Positions 41,623-52,927 of a stretch of 64,000 bases of DNA are shown in pieces. Origin of the DNA: Crambe crambe. Taxonomy: Eukaryota > Porifera > Demospongiae > Poecilosclerida > Crambeidae. The translations under genes were made by a program, and so were the position numbers. The number at the start of each line of letters is the position of its first letter. Positions within the stretch are counted from its first letter, which is position 1. The stretch is from contig OZ004593.1 of NCBI GenBank assembly GCA_963924555.1, positions 4,894,480 through 4,958,479 on the forward strand, written 5' to 3'. Below the pieces are notes generated by a model. It worked only from the letters and a program-made list of their open reading frames with translations. It was not told where the DNA came from and searched no databases.

Positions 41623-42445
41623 ATGTGTTGTGATAGTCTCAAAGAACTCGTATGTAATGCTCTAGAGCTTCCTTTTTGGGCTCAAACAGTGTACAATTTT
41701 ACTCTGCTGCCTTGCAACATGCATTTAATATCACAATATAAAGTTATCACTCCTACTCCAATACAACTGCTGCTGACTAGTTATGTACCTATACAGTTTG
41801 TAACTATGATAAACAACTTTTTATTTGTCTACACAAATTTCTCGAGCACAATTGGCATAATTTAAAGCATAGGTACTGTAGGAATTGCTCAAAAGCATAA
41901 TAGGCACAGAAAATAGCATGATTAGTTTGTAGGAGAGGAACTGTGGCGTGAAATGTCATGAGAAGGGCTGAACACATTAAATCATCATGTTATGTACCAC
42001 AATATTTGGTGACAAGAAAATGCCCAACTTAACAGACAGTATACTTTCCTACTGGGTCCACAACTAACTTGTCCGGATAAACATGGTGGATGAATTCAAG
42101 CATGGCTTCTGAATTACAGTCCTTACCTCCTTCTCGAGACAGAGTCTTCATTACAGCTGTTCCCAAATAGAGATTGAGCTCCCGAAGCCAGCCAAGTCCA
42201 TGTCCTCTTTTCTCTATTCTGGGGTAGCACCAAATCTAGAAACTTCATAGTTAATGCGAGAAAATACACTCAAAATGGAAATGCTGCTCCAATTATCTGA
42301 CCTGCACCAGGCCATGGAGTTGAAGAAAACTTGTAATGCTACTGAGATTTATAAGTCAAGTAGAACTCAGCTCAGGATCCCAGCTGCAGTACACTTATGC
42401 TTGAAATCATAGAAGATTGTGAACAATAACAAAACATCGGCAAAC
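41622..42445. pseudogene. Mosaic of flank, GARNL3 last-exon and MATH-BTB fragments
   Basis: 41622-41900 matches 51866-52125. 41925-42210 is a decayed GARNL3 last-exon piece (minus). From 42211 (ttttctctattctgggg) to 42445 it continues as MATH-BTB (plus; LEPGHGVEEN-like, broken). A second mosaic with the same order and the same junction lies at 51866-52670. The 3' flank at 42455-42485 equals that of MATH-BTB copy 1. Confidence 0.75.
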
Positions 42446-42664
42446 TTTCACAGTACGTAGCTACACCCTGGTCCCCCTCACCTGTGTTTATCCATTATAG
42501 TATTCAGGGATGTATAGATATAAGTTGTATCTATGGCCACACTATAATAAAAACAACCCAGCTTCTCGTTTTTACCATTTTAGGTTATCTGAGTTACAAA
42601 TTGGAACTGTTTACAGTGCACTATCAGAATCAAACTATAGTGCTATCAACTAGCCATGGCAACT

Positions 42665-43616
42665 AGCTACACCTAAGAAAAGGATACGGCAGGCAATTGA
42701 GACTGATCACACTTGTGCAGTAATTGTTCCTGAAATTGTTGCTTATACAACATTCCCTGAGAGTGTGTTGAACTACAAGTTGGTGCTTAACAATGCTCGA
42801 ATACTGCTAGAAGATATCGGCCAAGGATTGAAGAGTCCTGTCTTCAATATCTCCTTTGATATTAAATCAGGAACAAGTAAAATCCATAAAGTTACAAAGT
42901 GGTATTTACTTGTGAAGAAATCTACACAAGGCACACATTCGATATTCTTATGTCAAGATGCATGCACTTGCAATGATTATGGAAGGAAAAAAATAGCTGC
43001 ACCAGGATTTTGGATATCCAATTGTATTTTCTCTATCTTGGACTCCACAACAAATGAAATCAAGCATAGTTCTAGTGTACCTGACAGAGTAAACAAGATT
43101 GATGTTGCTATGACTGATTATGGTGTGACGAACTTCATAGTGAAAAAGGAGTTCTTCACTGGTGATTCTTTAACCATCCAAGTTGCTGCTACAATTGTGT
43201 GTTTCACAGAACCAATTGAAAGCAAACATGAAGCTTGTGCTACACCACCTGATGATATACGTCAACAAATGAGGAGTCTGTATGAAGAAGAGCTCTTCAC
43301 TAACATCACTATACAGTGTGGAGATAAGCAATTCAAGGCCCACAAGAATATACTTGCATCTCAGTCTCCCGTCTTCAAGAGAATGTTCCTTGTAGACATG
43401 ACTGAAGCGAGAAAAAACTCTGTGGAAATATTCGATATTGATCCTTTGGTGGTTTCTGATATGTTGGCTTTTCTCTATTCTGGGATGGCTCCAAATCTGG
43501 AAACATTGGCAAGAGGCTTATTGATCGCAGCAAGTAAGTATGAACTGCCACGTCTTATGGCAATGTGTGAGAATGCACTCAAGATGAAGATGAACTCATG
43601 GAAGATCATGACTTAA
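42665..43616 (+). pseudogene. MATH-BTB copy 5, truncated sister of copy 3
   Basis: Frame open from about 42665 (KKRIRQAIETDH...) through MATH and BTB, but no in-frame ATG precedes the homologous region; an upstream TAG lies near 42655. About 190 bases are deleted after ENALKMKM, joining the 3-box directly to the sequence for the C-terminal end in a new frame (NSWKIMT, stop). MATH and BTB are otherwise intact, with LFTNITIQCG instead of LFTDI. It is the gene part of duplicate B. Confidence 0.85.
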
Positions 43617-43804
43617 AGGCTATAACCGACTCAGAGGCTATAGCAGTAAAAATATATGCAGTGACAAGGTGTACTATTAGTGCAGATTCTAATTAGCTAT
43701 GTTCAATGTACAGTAATATTAAAGAAACAAAAATGGTGAAGATGTAATTTTTTATAATAGTGTAGTAGCTACCATGAATAAAATTAATGATAGAAAGTTT
43801 AAAA

Positions 43805-43940
43805 GATTGAGAGCTTATTAATCCTGTTGAGATGGTACTGCAATTCGTAGAGATAGAAAAGTCATCTTCGCTGTTGTTTGATGAAGTGTATATCACGTTT
43901 TCAAGTGCTCCTAAGACCTCCGCCCCTCTGTTATTACTGA
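43805..43940 (-). pseudogene. GARNL3 last-exon fragment in duplicate B
   Basis: Same fragment as 32955-33090 ([20 protein letters not shown] on the minus strand), following the broken MATH-BTB copy 5. Confidence 0.8.
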
Positions 43941-44066
43941 TAAAGAAACAGTTTCAGAGAGCTTGAGATCAACTGGTTTTGATCTCTGCCTCTGCTTGCC
44001 TTTCAGAGATACACAACACTATCCCTGAATAGGTGTCTACTTAAAATAGCTTGTGTGAGCTTCTTT

Positions 44067-44067
<1 letters not shown>

Positions 44068-44138
<71 letters not shown>
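44068..44138. repeat. (TTG)n microsatellite in duplicate B
   Basis: About 23 trinucleotides, expanded relative to 33231-33286. Confidence 0.95.
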
Positions 44139-44139
<1 letters not shown>

Positions 44140-45090
44140 GAATCTTTTTGGTCATTAATTTTTATATAGTTAACAGTTGGAGTCAACATAATATCTTTAT
44201 CAGATCAGATCAGCTACAAAACTTTTGGGTCTCAAGATCACTCCATACCTGTTAATATAATTTCTACATTTTCTACTTTAAAGTTTCGTAGTCCTGCCAG
44301 TGTACTGTGACACCAGCATGTATAGCCAAGTCTTTCATTTAAAAGTGATATAAATCCTCTATATAATAGTTCTAAAGGTGCGATTGTCAGTATAAAGTGT
44401 ATGTTCATGTGGATGAAGTTGATGTGTGTATTAAATTTCAGATAGCTACTGAGCTGGAGATCATTGATCAACTGGAGGTGTTGTAGCACATTGTATAATG
44501 GATCAATGATTGTATGAATTAAGCACAGGTTGTAGAACTAGCCTTCTTTTTGCATTCTCTTCGCCACTATTGGCTGTATGGTGGATATAACAGATATACA
44601 GACAGACATGCATCTTTGTGCATGCACTGAGGGTCAATGATTACAGTTTACATCTAATCATCTGCTTCGTTTTAGTTAAAGTCTGACTTGCATGTGCAAT
44701 GATCGCAGAAATCACACATCAGACATGATCCAATTTTATTGAGAGAATATAGAGACATCTTTTGGGCCCTGCTCCTTATCTTGTATAGGTATATAGAGCT
44801 GCCAGGTCTTGTTTTCTTCAACTGAGAAAGGAGTCCTCTAATTCCAATTAGCTAATACAATAACAAGCTTGCTTCAATTTCATATATACGTAGCTACACA
44901 ACTCTTTCCCAAAGTAATCACTTTTCTGAGTATCAAGATAGTTGAATAGTGCATGTGCTTGCTCATGTGCAGCAGCAAGATTATGGCTATAGCCATTGAG
45001 GAAATTTCCCAAAAAAATCAGGTACGTACGTACAAGAAAATACACTATTGTTATACCATAATAATTATGTTGAGAGCCATGTGTCAATAA

Positions 45091-46420
45091 TTATGCTTTC
45101 ATCTCATGCTCCTCGACCGATGGTTCATTCCGCAATGGCTCATTCCAATTCAAAGCTTGAAACAAGATATCCCACACTGCCAGAAATCCAAAAAAGAATA
45201 TAGATATGAAGCAGAATACCTAAAATGATTACATATACATTAGTTAATACAAATGTGGATAATTTGGGGGGGGGGGGGGGGGGGGGGGGGCAAGGTAGCT
45301 ATAGTTATCACAATAGGAGCAGCCATTATTGTGGACACTATTCACATGCAAACAAAAGCCCTCTATGCATGCATACACATGCACCTGTTGCACTATATAT
45401 TATATATTCTAGCTACGTAGAGTGTTTTCATTCAGTGGTATAAGTAGCTATGTCAGCTGGTATAGCTACCTAGTCATAGCTACCACTTTTGCAATCTAGC
45501 TAAGTAAGACATGGTGGGAGAGTGAGTGCACATATCCCAGCCTGAGACTTAAGAAGGAAATTCATAGGACACACAAGCCTAGGCCTAGGACATGGCAATT
45601 GAGTTTCCATGTTTCCTACTGCATATCCACTTCAAGTTTCTTTTGAGAAACACAAGGAGATTATGTGCTACAATGAAGGTCAAGTTTCTTTTGAGAAATA
45701 CAAAGAAATCATGTGCTAGGAAATTGGCTACAAGAGAAGGAAATTTGATAGCTACAAGCCAACATTTATAGCTGGATAGACTTGAACTTTAATTTTTATG
45801 GCCACATGATAATACCTTGAAGAGCACGAGCCCTAATAATAATAGCAAGAATTTAATGCTAAAAATAGCTTCGTTGCCACCATTTCATTACACCATAAAG
45901 ATATTGTAATTGGTCAATCCTTTGCAATGGCAGGTGTCAAGTCCTCCCTCCCTCCCTCTCACCCTCCCTCTTATGACAGAGTCTAACTCTTCCCTCCCTC
46001 CACCAGTTAGCTTATCAAGCAAGTCAACTTACTGTACTGATAAAGAGTGGGATTGCATGGTTGAGTGCATTAAATCCAAATGAAAACACTCCCAACCCAA
46101 CAGAGATACCAAAACCAACCATGTACAAGAACATAAGAAGGAATTCCAGAATTATCATCTGCATGGTATATAATGTGAGCACTCAAGATCTTAAGAGCCA
46201 TTGCTATGACTACACACTATGCAATACTCACAATGACATGGAATACTCTAGCGTTAGCATTCAGACGACGGATGTTACAAACCCTTAGAATCACAGCGAG
46301 GAGCTCCACTAAAGTAGCAAGTGAAGATAGGACCACCAAGATTCCATAGGGTACAAAGAGAATATTTACAGCGAAACCCATGGCAACTGCTCCGCTGGCT
46401 AAGGCTGGGACTGATCCAAA
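45091..46420 (-). CDS. Small multi-span membrane protein, copy B, three C-terminal exons
   Basis: Exons 46232-46420, 46033-46158 and 45091-45219 (minus), phase 0 throughout, stop TAA at 45091-45093. Reads FGSVPALASGAVAMGFAVNI, FVPYGILVVLSSLATLVELL, then MFLYMVGFGISVGLGVFSFG and VFCFISIFFFGFLAVWDILF. The last exon is identical in protein to copy A, whereas the first two differ in many residues and by 3 and 2 codons without losing frame. That pattern fits two diverging functional paralogues. Start exon not identified. Confidence 0.6.
45266..45290. repeat. Poly-G tract, 25 bases
   Basis: Duplicate of 34408-34437, five bases shorter. Confidence 0.95.
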
Positions 46421-47657
46421 CTGCAAAAATATGTATATACCAGTAGCTACTAGAGTAATGCAGTGCATTGTGGGATGAGCCTACATGTACTTGTGCATGT
46501 GCTTATTGTGGATTGCTTGATGTGATGTGGTTCAAATAATTTATTGTGTATAATTTAGCGAATGTGCACAGCGAGCGAGCTGGCTCTCAGGTTAAAAATT
46601 GTATAACTGGGTACATCCACACTCCAAAATGCTAGCATAATGCACATATGCTCCAAGTAATTGACCTCGATTGTTTTCTACAGCATTCATTCAAAGTAGG
46701 TGGTAAGCTGCCACCACTTACATGACTGTCTCCTAGCTGAGCCAAAGGAGACTCTTAAAGCACAAAATTAATGAGTTGGATCGCTACTTTACTTGCTCGC
46801 TCGCTGTCAAATGTTGCACATTGTTCTAGTAATAATTATACATAGCTGTGATTAAGAAAGGATTATTGCTAATCTGTAGGAACATACGATCATAGCTGAA
46901 ATCCTGGTGCATATTTCAACTCGTCCCGTTCGGAATGAACAGATAGCACAACAACACATCTCTCACTCGGAATGTGACTGGAATTTTTTTTGCCCTATAA
47001 GTATTGAAGCATTGAAGTAATAATCTTGGAATAGCCATGAAATTAAAGCACAATGTAGTGTATCCACAGAATTTTGAGTGGTCCAGTGTGCTTGTGTGTG
47101 GAAATTTTCGGATGGCCATGCCCACTTTTTTGATCAGTAAAGTTATGCTAGTGTGAGTTTTGCAAAAATGGTGTGTGGTGTTTCGTAGGTTGGATAATAA
47201 AAGTGGTCCGGTGAAAAATGGACCAACCAGAGTGGTGCTTGTTGAACTTTATTGCCTTCAAATAATAGCTACTGGTGTGTCATAGTCAAGAGTGACTCCA
47301 TAACTCCCGAGTCATTCATGATTCCCAGTTAGGCCTAAATGATTTCCCCTGTCACTCCTGACTAATAATAAGGGAGGAAATGACTCGGAGTCATTCCCTC
47401 CTGATAGGGCACAGTGACTCCTTAATAATTATAAACACCTCACTAGCTTGCTCTCTTCAATTGAGTGTCCTCAACGCATACATAGCTGGCATTGGTGGAG
47501 GAACCTATGCCAAAGGGACATACCCTCCTGTTATTGTCACTGTCCACTTTTGGCTTAGTGTATTACTCATGTGGCTACTGCAGTTAAGAGTTAAACTAAC
47601 TTGTCGATAACAACGCTAACGCTATAAAGTCTTCTTCCCAAGGCCTGGTTACAAGGC

Positions 47658-50155
47658 TAGTGCATACCTCAAAGACTGAATTTTCATGTATGTTACATGG
47701 GCTGATGTGGCTATGAGCTTATTAGCACATCATAACCAAAGCAATAATTATTGTGAGACAAAATAGAGTACATCCTGCATGTCATTGGAATGCAATTATA
47801 TAAGGTGGTAGGACAAAATACAGGCGAAAAAAGATGCCCAAACTGTGTACATGTGGAGGCTAAGCATTGTTTAGCTTCAGCCGACACAAAAACATAGTAC
47901 AAGCCAGATAAACCACAGATTAGCACTTCTAAAGGCGGACCTCGTGTATATCCTGTGGAAGTGCTAAACTGAGGTTTATCTGTAACAAGTAGTAACTAGT
48001 GTTGGGATCTGTCTTAGCAGTATCCATGGATACAAGCTCAACTGTCGTCTAACTGGAAGTAGATGATGGCTTCTAACTACCATAAGGTAATGAGCACTAT
48101 CAACCACGAGATGATGATGTAAGAACACTGTAAAAACATACACACCGAATAGATACACTATAGGTGTGCAGTGTACACTTTTATACTAGCTACAGTGATA
48201 TCAAAGACACCACCACTGTAACCACACTGCAAGTATATGAACCCCCCTCCCTATTTTTTAAATTAAAAATGGTGACATGCATGGCACCTGTGACCAGTGA
48301 GTGTGTATATTGGCATGCCAATGAATATAGTGCTTGAGGAATGATGAAATCTTACTAAATGATAAGAATATTCCTCTTATGATGCTGTCTCACTATTCAC
48401 GCTGATCGGAAATGTGTTATGAATTATCTATCAGTCAAGTTCAAACATGGAGTAAGGTATAAGGGAGCAGCATATTTCCAGTCACTCTATTTTTACTGTG
48501 TGGAGTCATGTAATCTACAAGTAGCTATAATATGGAAGTCAGTATCTCCCTTTTCTGTTCAATAGAGGTAGCTCCCCTGCATTAATCTTTCATTATCAGT
48601 AAGTCCACTATACATGCATGTACCCTAACATGCTAACCATTCCAGAGGATGTATATAATTCCGGTCTGATTCAATCATCACAATTATTATGAAGCAAGAG
48701 AATCCTAAAGTTAAGATGTATACACTTAGCTGCTACAGTTGGCTATAACAGGAACAAGTTCTGGATCAGGCAGGAGCTTATTCTTTTCTCCTGTTGCTTG
48801 ATATATCACTAGATGTTGTGTAGCCTATCAAAAAATTTACCTTCTTTTATTTTAGTACAGTCTTATCCGAAAATCACTGTACTATAAACTATAGCTAATG
48901 TATAATCTTTTCCACAGATACTGGGTAAAATCCGAGTGTGATAATCCATCACAGAAGACAGTGAATGCAACCGTTTTATTAGCAGAGGTTGTGTTTATCA
49001 AAAATTGCGTGTGTGGGATAGTTTGAATAAGAACAAGCATGGAATTAGTGCAATCCGCATGTATGTATAAACTAGCTTGGAAATCTTTTTAGTAGCTACA
49101 TGCAGTCATACAAAAAAAGTTTATATATTATACCAAAATTAGCCACTTAGCTAGAAATTAAGCCTATCTTAGCTGTGGTGATTTTCCACTGACTCTGCTG
49201 TTGGATTCTTCGTGTATGAAGCTTTCATGGCTAACTAGCTACCGATAGCTAGCGCTACATTGCTTCAAATTGCGTAGCTTGTGAGCTACCTACATATAGA
49301 AAAGAAAATGGCATCCTGCTAACCTCACTGCACTATCCAACTAGAAGATAATTTTTGGCTCTATTATAAGTATACTCTAGAGGGCCTAGCTATAAACATT
49401 ACAGTAAGTTTTTAAAACCTAATTTGAAAATGAGTGTTGGTCAAAACCATAGGCCTATGGTTGCATGGCATATGGCTATAGGCTACCAATGAAATAATTA
49501 TAGCTAGCTAAGTTACAAACAGATCAACCTCTTTGATCACTGGGTTTTTTCTTCATGGCTATAGCAAAATTCATAGCCGGTGACCGTGTAGAACTAGCTA
49601 GCTAGCTAGCTGACTACATTAACTGACCTTTTTAGAATTTTTCAATCGCACTAGACCTCGCAAATGACAATTGCTATATCTACTGTATTTGCAATTGGAC
49701 TATATAGTGGACGTGAAGCCGCGCGGGCCGGACTCTCACACGCAGAAGGCCAGACTCTAACACGCAGAAGGCCACTGTTAAACAGTCAGGATAAGACCTT
49801 TCGACCTTTGGGGCAAAGGTCGACCTTTGGCCCGGGATCACCCACAACAAACGCGGGCGGGCATGCCATTTTTAAAAATTCAATTTTAAGAAAACCACAA
49901 ACCTACTCTATGTCAAAATTCATTTTAAGATCTTCGTTTGATGGGTTCTTTGCCTGCACAGGTAGCCATGTATAATGTACATTTGTTTGGTCCATGGGAG
50001 CCCATCTCCCAGTATCTATGTACACTAGCTGCCCTCATAATGAAAATACTGCTCATTGGCCATTGAAATGGCTCTAACATGCTAAAGTGATTTCGTGCTT
50101 GCCTTGAAAAGCTACCCTCTTTAGAGTGCATTGTTACACAATTCACACCTAGTGT
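47658..50155. other. Intergenic, 2.5 kb without recognised gene
   Basis: Unique-looking AT-rich DNA. 47908-47981 can fold as a hairpin (ataaaccacagattagcacttc against gaagtgctaaactgaggtttat). 49715-49840 is GC-richer, with a tandem acacgcagaaggcca pair and a cgacctttgg repeat. No exon was recognised. Confidence 0.45.
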
Positions 50156-50331
50156 CAGGGACCGGATCAACTATAATATACGGACACGCGCGTGCGTGCA
50201 ATTATACGCGCGAATTGAGATAACCACACCCCCATGAAAGAGGTTGCCAAAAGAATTTTGAACGAGCGAAATTAAACGTGATGACATCATTACTATTGTA
50301 ATTTAAATTTTTGGCGGGAAAGAAGCGGGAA

Positions 50332-51285
50332 ATGTCTCTTCTTGAGCTTGGGCCTGTAGCCTTTGGAGGCACTCCTGGTATTATCACCTTCTTGCAGGGT
50401 AAACATGTTCTTGCCAGCCAGAAAAAGTGCCCATGCGGCACTATGATGGTACTCCAGAGCAGGCAGGATATAAGTGATGGCTGCCGATGGCGTTGTCCTG
50501 ATTGTCACAAATGCATTAGCATCAGGAAGGGTAGTTTCTTTGAGAAATCGAAGCTCTCCCTTCAGAAGTGGCTTCTGTTGATGCATTGGTGGGCCAGGCA
50601 GTATCCAGTCACAGACGCCAAAGAGGAAATTGGTGTCACAGAGGCCACAGCTATCCAGGTATACTCATGGTTGAGAGATGTGTGCAGTTACAGACTCTGC
50701 AACCTCGATCCCGAAATTAAATTGGGTGGTCCTGGGAAGATTGTATCGATCGATGAATCGTTGTTTTCACACAAACCAAAGGTATAATTAGATGTAAGTG
50801 AAGAAGCATGGGTATTTATATAACTTTATTTCCAGTACAATAGAGGCCGGCCTGCAGATAAAGAAGCATGGGTATTTGGAATGTGTGATACGAGTGTGAC
50901 CCCAGCCCTTGGGTATATGGAACTAGTTGACCACAGGGATGCTGCTACCCTTCTACCCATAATCCTGGCACACGTACAGCCAGGAACCACCATCTGGTCA
51001 GATGGTTGGGCAGCGTACAACAATTTGGCCACTACACCTGCTATTTCGGGCTACAGCACTGTCAATCATTCTGTAGAATTCGTTAGTCCTACTGGGGTTC
51101 ATACCAATCATATCGAATCCTACTGGAATAGGGCAAAGATCAAACTAAAGAGAATGAGAGGCTGCCATCGCTCCATGCTTCCTTCTTATCTTGATGAATT
51201 CATGTGGCGAGAAAGATATGGAAGGAGCAATGATGACGTTTTGGGCAATATCTATCGTGATATTGCGACCATTTATCCTGTATAA
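50332..51285 (+). CDS. Merlin transposase (ISXO2/IS1595-type DDE), two exons
   Basis: Exons 50332-50781 and 50836-51285, 299 residues from ATG 50332. An N-terminal zinc ribbon is visible (CPCGTMMVLQSR, RWRCPDCHKC), then a helical region and the catalytic core: first Asp in IVSIDESLFSHK, the join to YNRGRPADKEAWVFGMCD, second Asp in IWSDGWAAYNNL, and the last acidic residue in TNHIESYWNRAK. These match ISXO2-like DDE transposases. The 54-base intron (gtataatt ... tttccag) is needed to keep frame across the conserved core. The frame is otherwise intact, so the element could be autonomous. Confidence 0.92.
50782..50835 (+). other. 54-bp transposase intron with duplicated exon sequence
   Basis: GT-AG intron. 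Its bases 50801-50817 (aagaagcatgggtattt) exactly repeat exon 2 bases 50861-50877. This suggests the intron arose by a local 60-bp duplication. Confidence 0.8.
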
Positions 51286-51715
51286 ATAACATTTTGATAA
51301 CAGACACCCTACTCATACCAACCCTACTTTATATCTCCTACTTTAAGTATCTCTCATACAATATGATTACTCTTGCTTACTTAAACGGCACCGACCTTTG
51401 ACCTCAAAATCTTTGGTTGCCTTAGGGAGCCCTTTGGCCCACACTGCAAGCTGGGCGAGTGTTGCCTAGCCTTGGAGTCACAACAGTGCGTGAATAGTAC
51501 GTCCCATACATCTAATGCTCGCTCCGCTCGCTCCCTTGCAGGAGCCCTAGCCTCATGGTGCCGTATAAGTCAGTCAAGGATGGGTGTAGGCAAGCAGCAG
51601 CTAGTTCGTTCAAAATTCTTTTGGCAACCTCTTTCATGGGGGTGTGGTTATCTCAATTCGCGCGTATAATTGCACGCACGCGCGTGTCCGTATATTATAG
51701 TTGATCCCAGGGACC

Positions 51716-52927
51716 TCCCCACTCACAAGCTATACCTGACCTTGAGAGCCTCAGACTTGCTCATTTCATTACCCTTGTAGCTATATGATCATAGCCACAG
51801 TGCACTCTTGTGTGAACTCATGGATCACACGTGACTTAGAACTAACTAGTAATTATGTGCTGTGATCAGTCTCAAAGAACTCGTATGTAATGCTCCAGAG
51901 CTTCCTTTAGGGCTCAAACAGTACAACCTTATTCTGCTGCCTTGCAACTGCATTTAATATCACAAATCAATCCTTATAAAGTTATCACTCCTACTCCAAT
52001 ACAACTGCTGCTGACTAGTGCTAGCTATACAGTTTGTAACTAGAATGGACTTTTTATTTGTCTACACAAAATTAATTCCTCGAGCATAATGTTGAGCAGT
52101 AGGAATTGCTCAAAAGCATAATAGGCACAAAAAAATCGAGAGGAACTGTGACACGGAATGATATGAGAAGGGCTGAACTCATTAAACTCATTGCTATCAG
52201 GGTTATGTATCATAATAGCTATCTGATAACAAGAAAATGCCTGACGTAATGGATAGTGCTTTCCTACTGGGTGAGAAAACAATCATTGAATCCTGCACTT
52301 CAGGACATCATCTTTGAAAACGTGGTGGATGAAATCAAGAGACCCGAGACAGAGTCCCTCACTTCTTTGAGACAGAATCTTCATTACAGCTGTTCCCAAA
52401 AGAGATTGAGCTCCTGAAGTCAGCCGAGTCCATGTCCCTTTTCTCTAGAAACTTTGGCGAGGTAGGTAGCAAATACGTAAGTATGAACTGCCACGTCTTA
52501 TGCACTCAAGATGAACACGACGGCATTGAGCTGCTCCAATTATCAGGCCATGGAGTAGAAGAAAACTTGCTTGGAGTTTGTTCGTACTGAAATCTACAAG
52601 TCTGATGGATGGAAGCAACTCAGTCAAGGAGAACTTGACTCAAGATCATAACCACTTGTACGAGATGATTTAGTTAAAGGTTATAGCTACCTAACTAGCC
52701 TGTAGCCACTATGAGAGAAGTCATGGATGTATTTTGTGCATAGGTATTTATGATGAGATATGTCAATTAGGCTGCAGCGAAGTCTTCTGCTCTGGTAGTA
52801 CCTGAGCAGAAGAACCGTAGATTTAATAAATGCATAACCCATCTGGCGTAGCCAGCCCAGCCCAGCCCCGCCCCTTTGGCAGATCAACGAGTCGCCGACC
52901 CTTTTACCTTCTGGGGCAACCAGCCAA
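51716..52927. pseudogene. Debris region: MATH-BTB and GARNL3 fragments
   Basis: 51795-51830 matches the 3' end of MATH-BTB copy 4. 51866-52125 matches 41630-41900. 52130-52440 is a decayed GARNL3 last-exon piece (minus). 52441-52670 continues as MATH-BTB (plus) with internal deletions (LVRTEIYKSDGWKQL-like end). 52675-52800 matches 31118-31230. All parts are broken. Confidence 0.75.

Larger units (their letters stand above)
42671..47657. repeat. Segmental duplication, copy B
   Basis: Direct repeat of 31616-36911. Differences include the MATH-BTB deletion at about 43590, a longer (TTG)n at 44068-44138, a shorter poly-G, and an inversion of about 230 bases at about 47345-47530 relative to copy A. 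Confidence 0.9.
50164..51707 (+). mobile_element. Merlin (IS1595/IS1016-like) DNA transposon, complete, 1544 bp
   Basis: Terminal inverted repeats at 50164-50265 and 51606-51707 are identical over all 102 bases, start GGATCAACTATAATATACGG, and are flanked by an exact 8-bp target duplication CAGGGACC (50156-50163 and 51708-51715). Eight-bp duplications and an IS1595-type transposase define the Merlin superfamily. Perfect TIRs and duplication mean a recent insertion. It landed next to MATH-BTB/GARNL3 debris. Confidence 0.95.

Noticed and set aside
50311-50331. Upstream start for the Merlin transposase
   Set aside because: The codon there is TTG; ATG 50332 is the first usable start in a eukaryotic gene.
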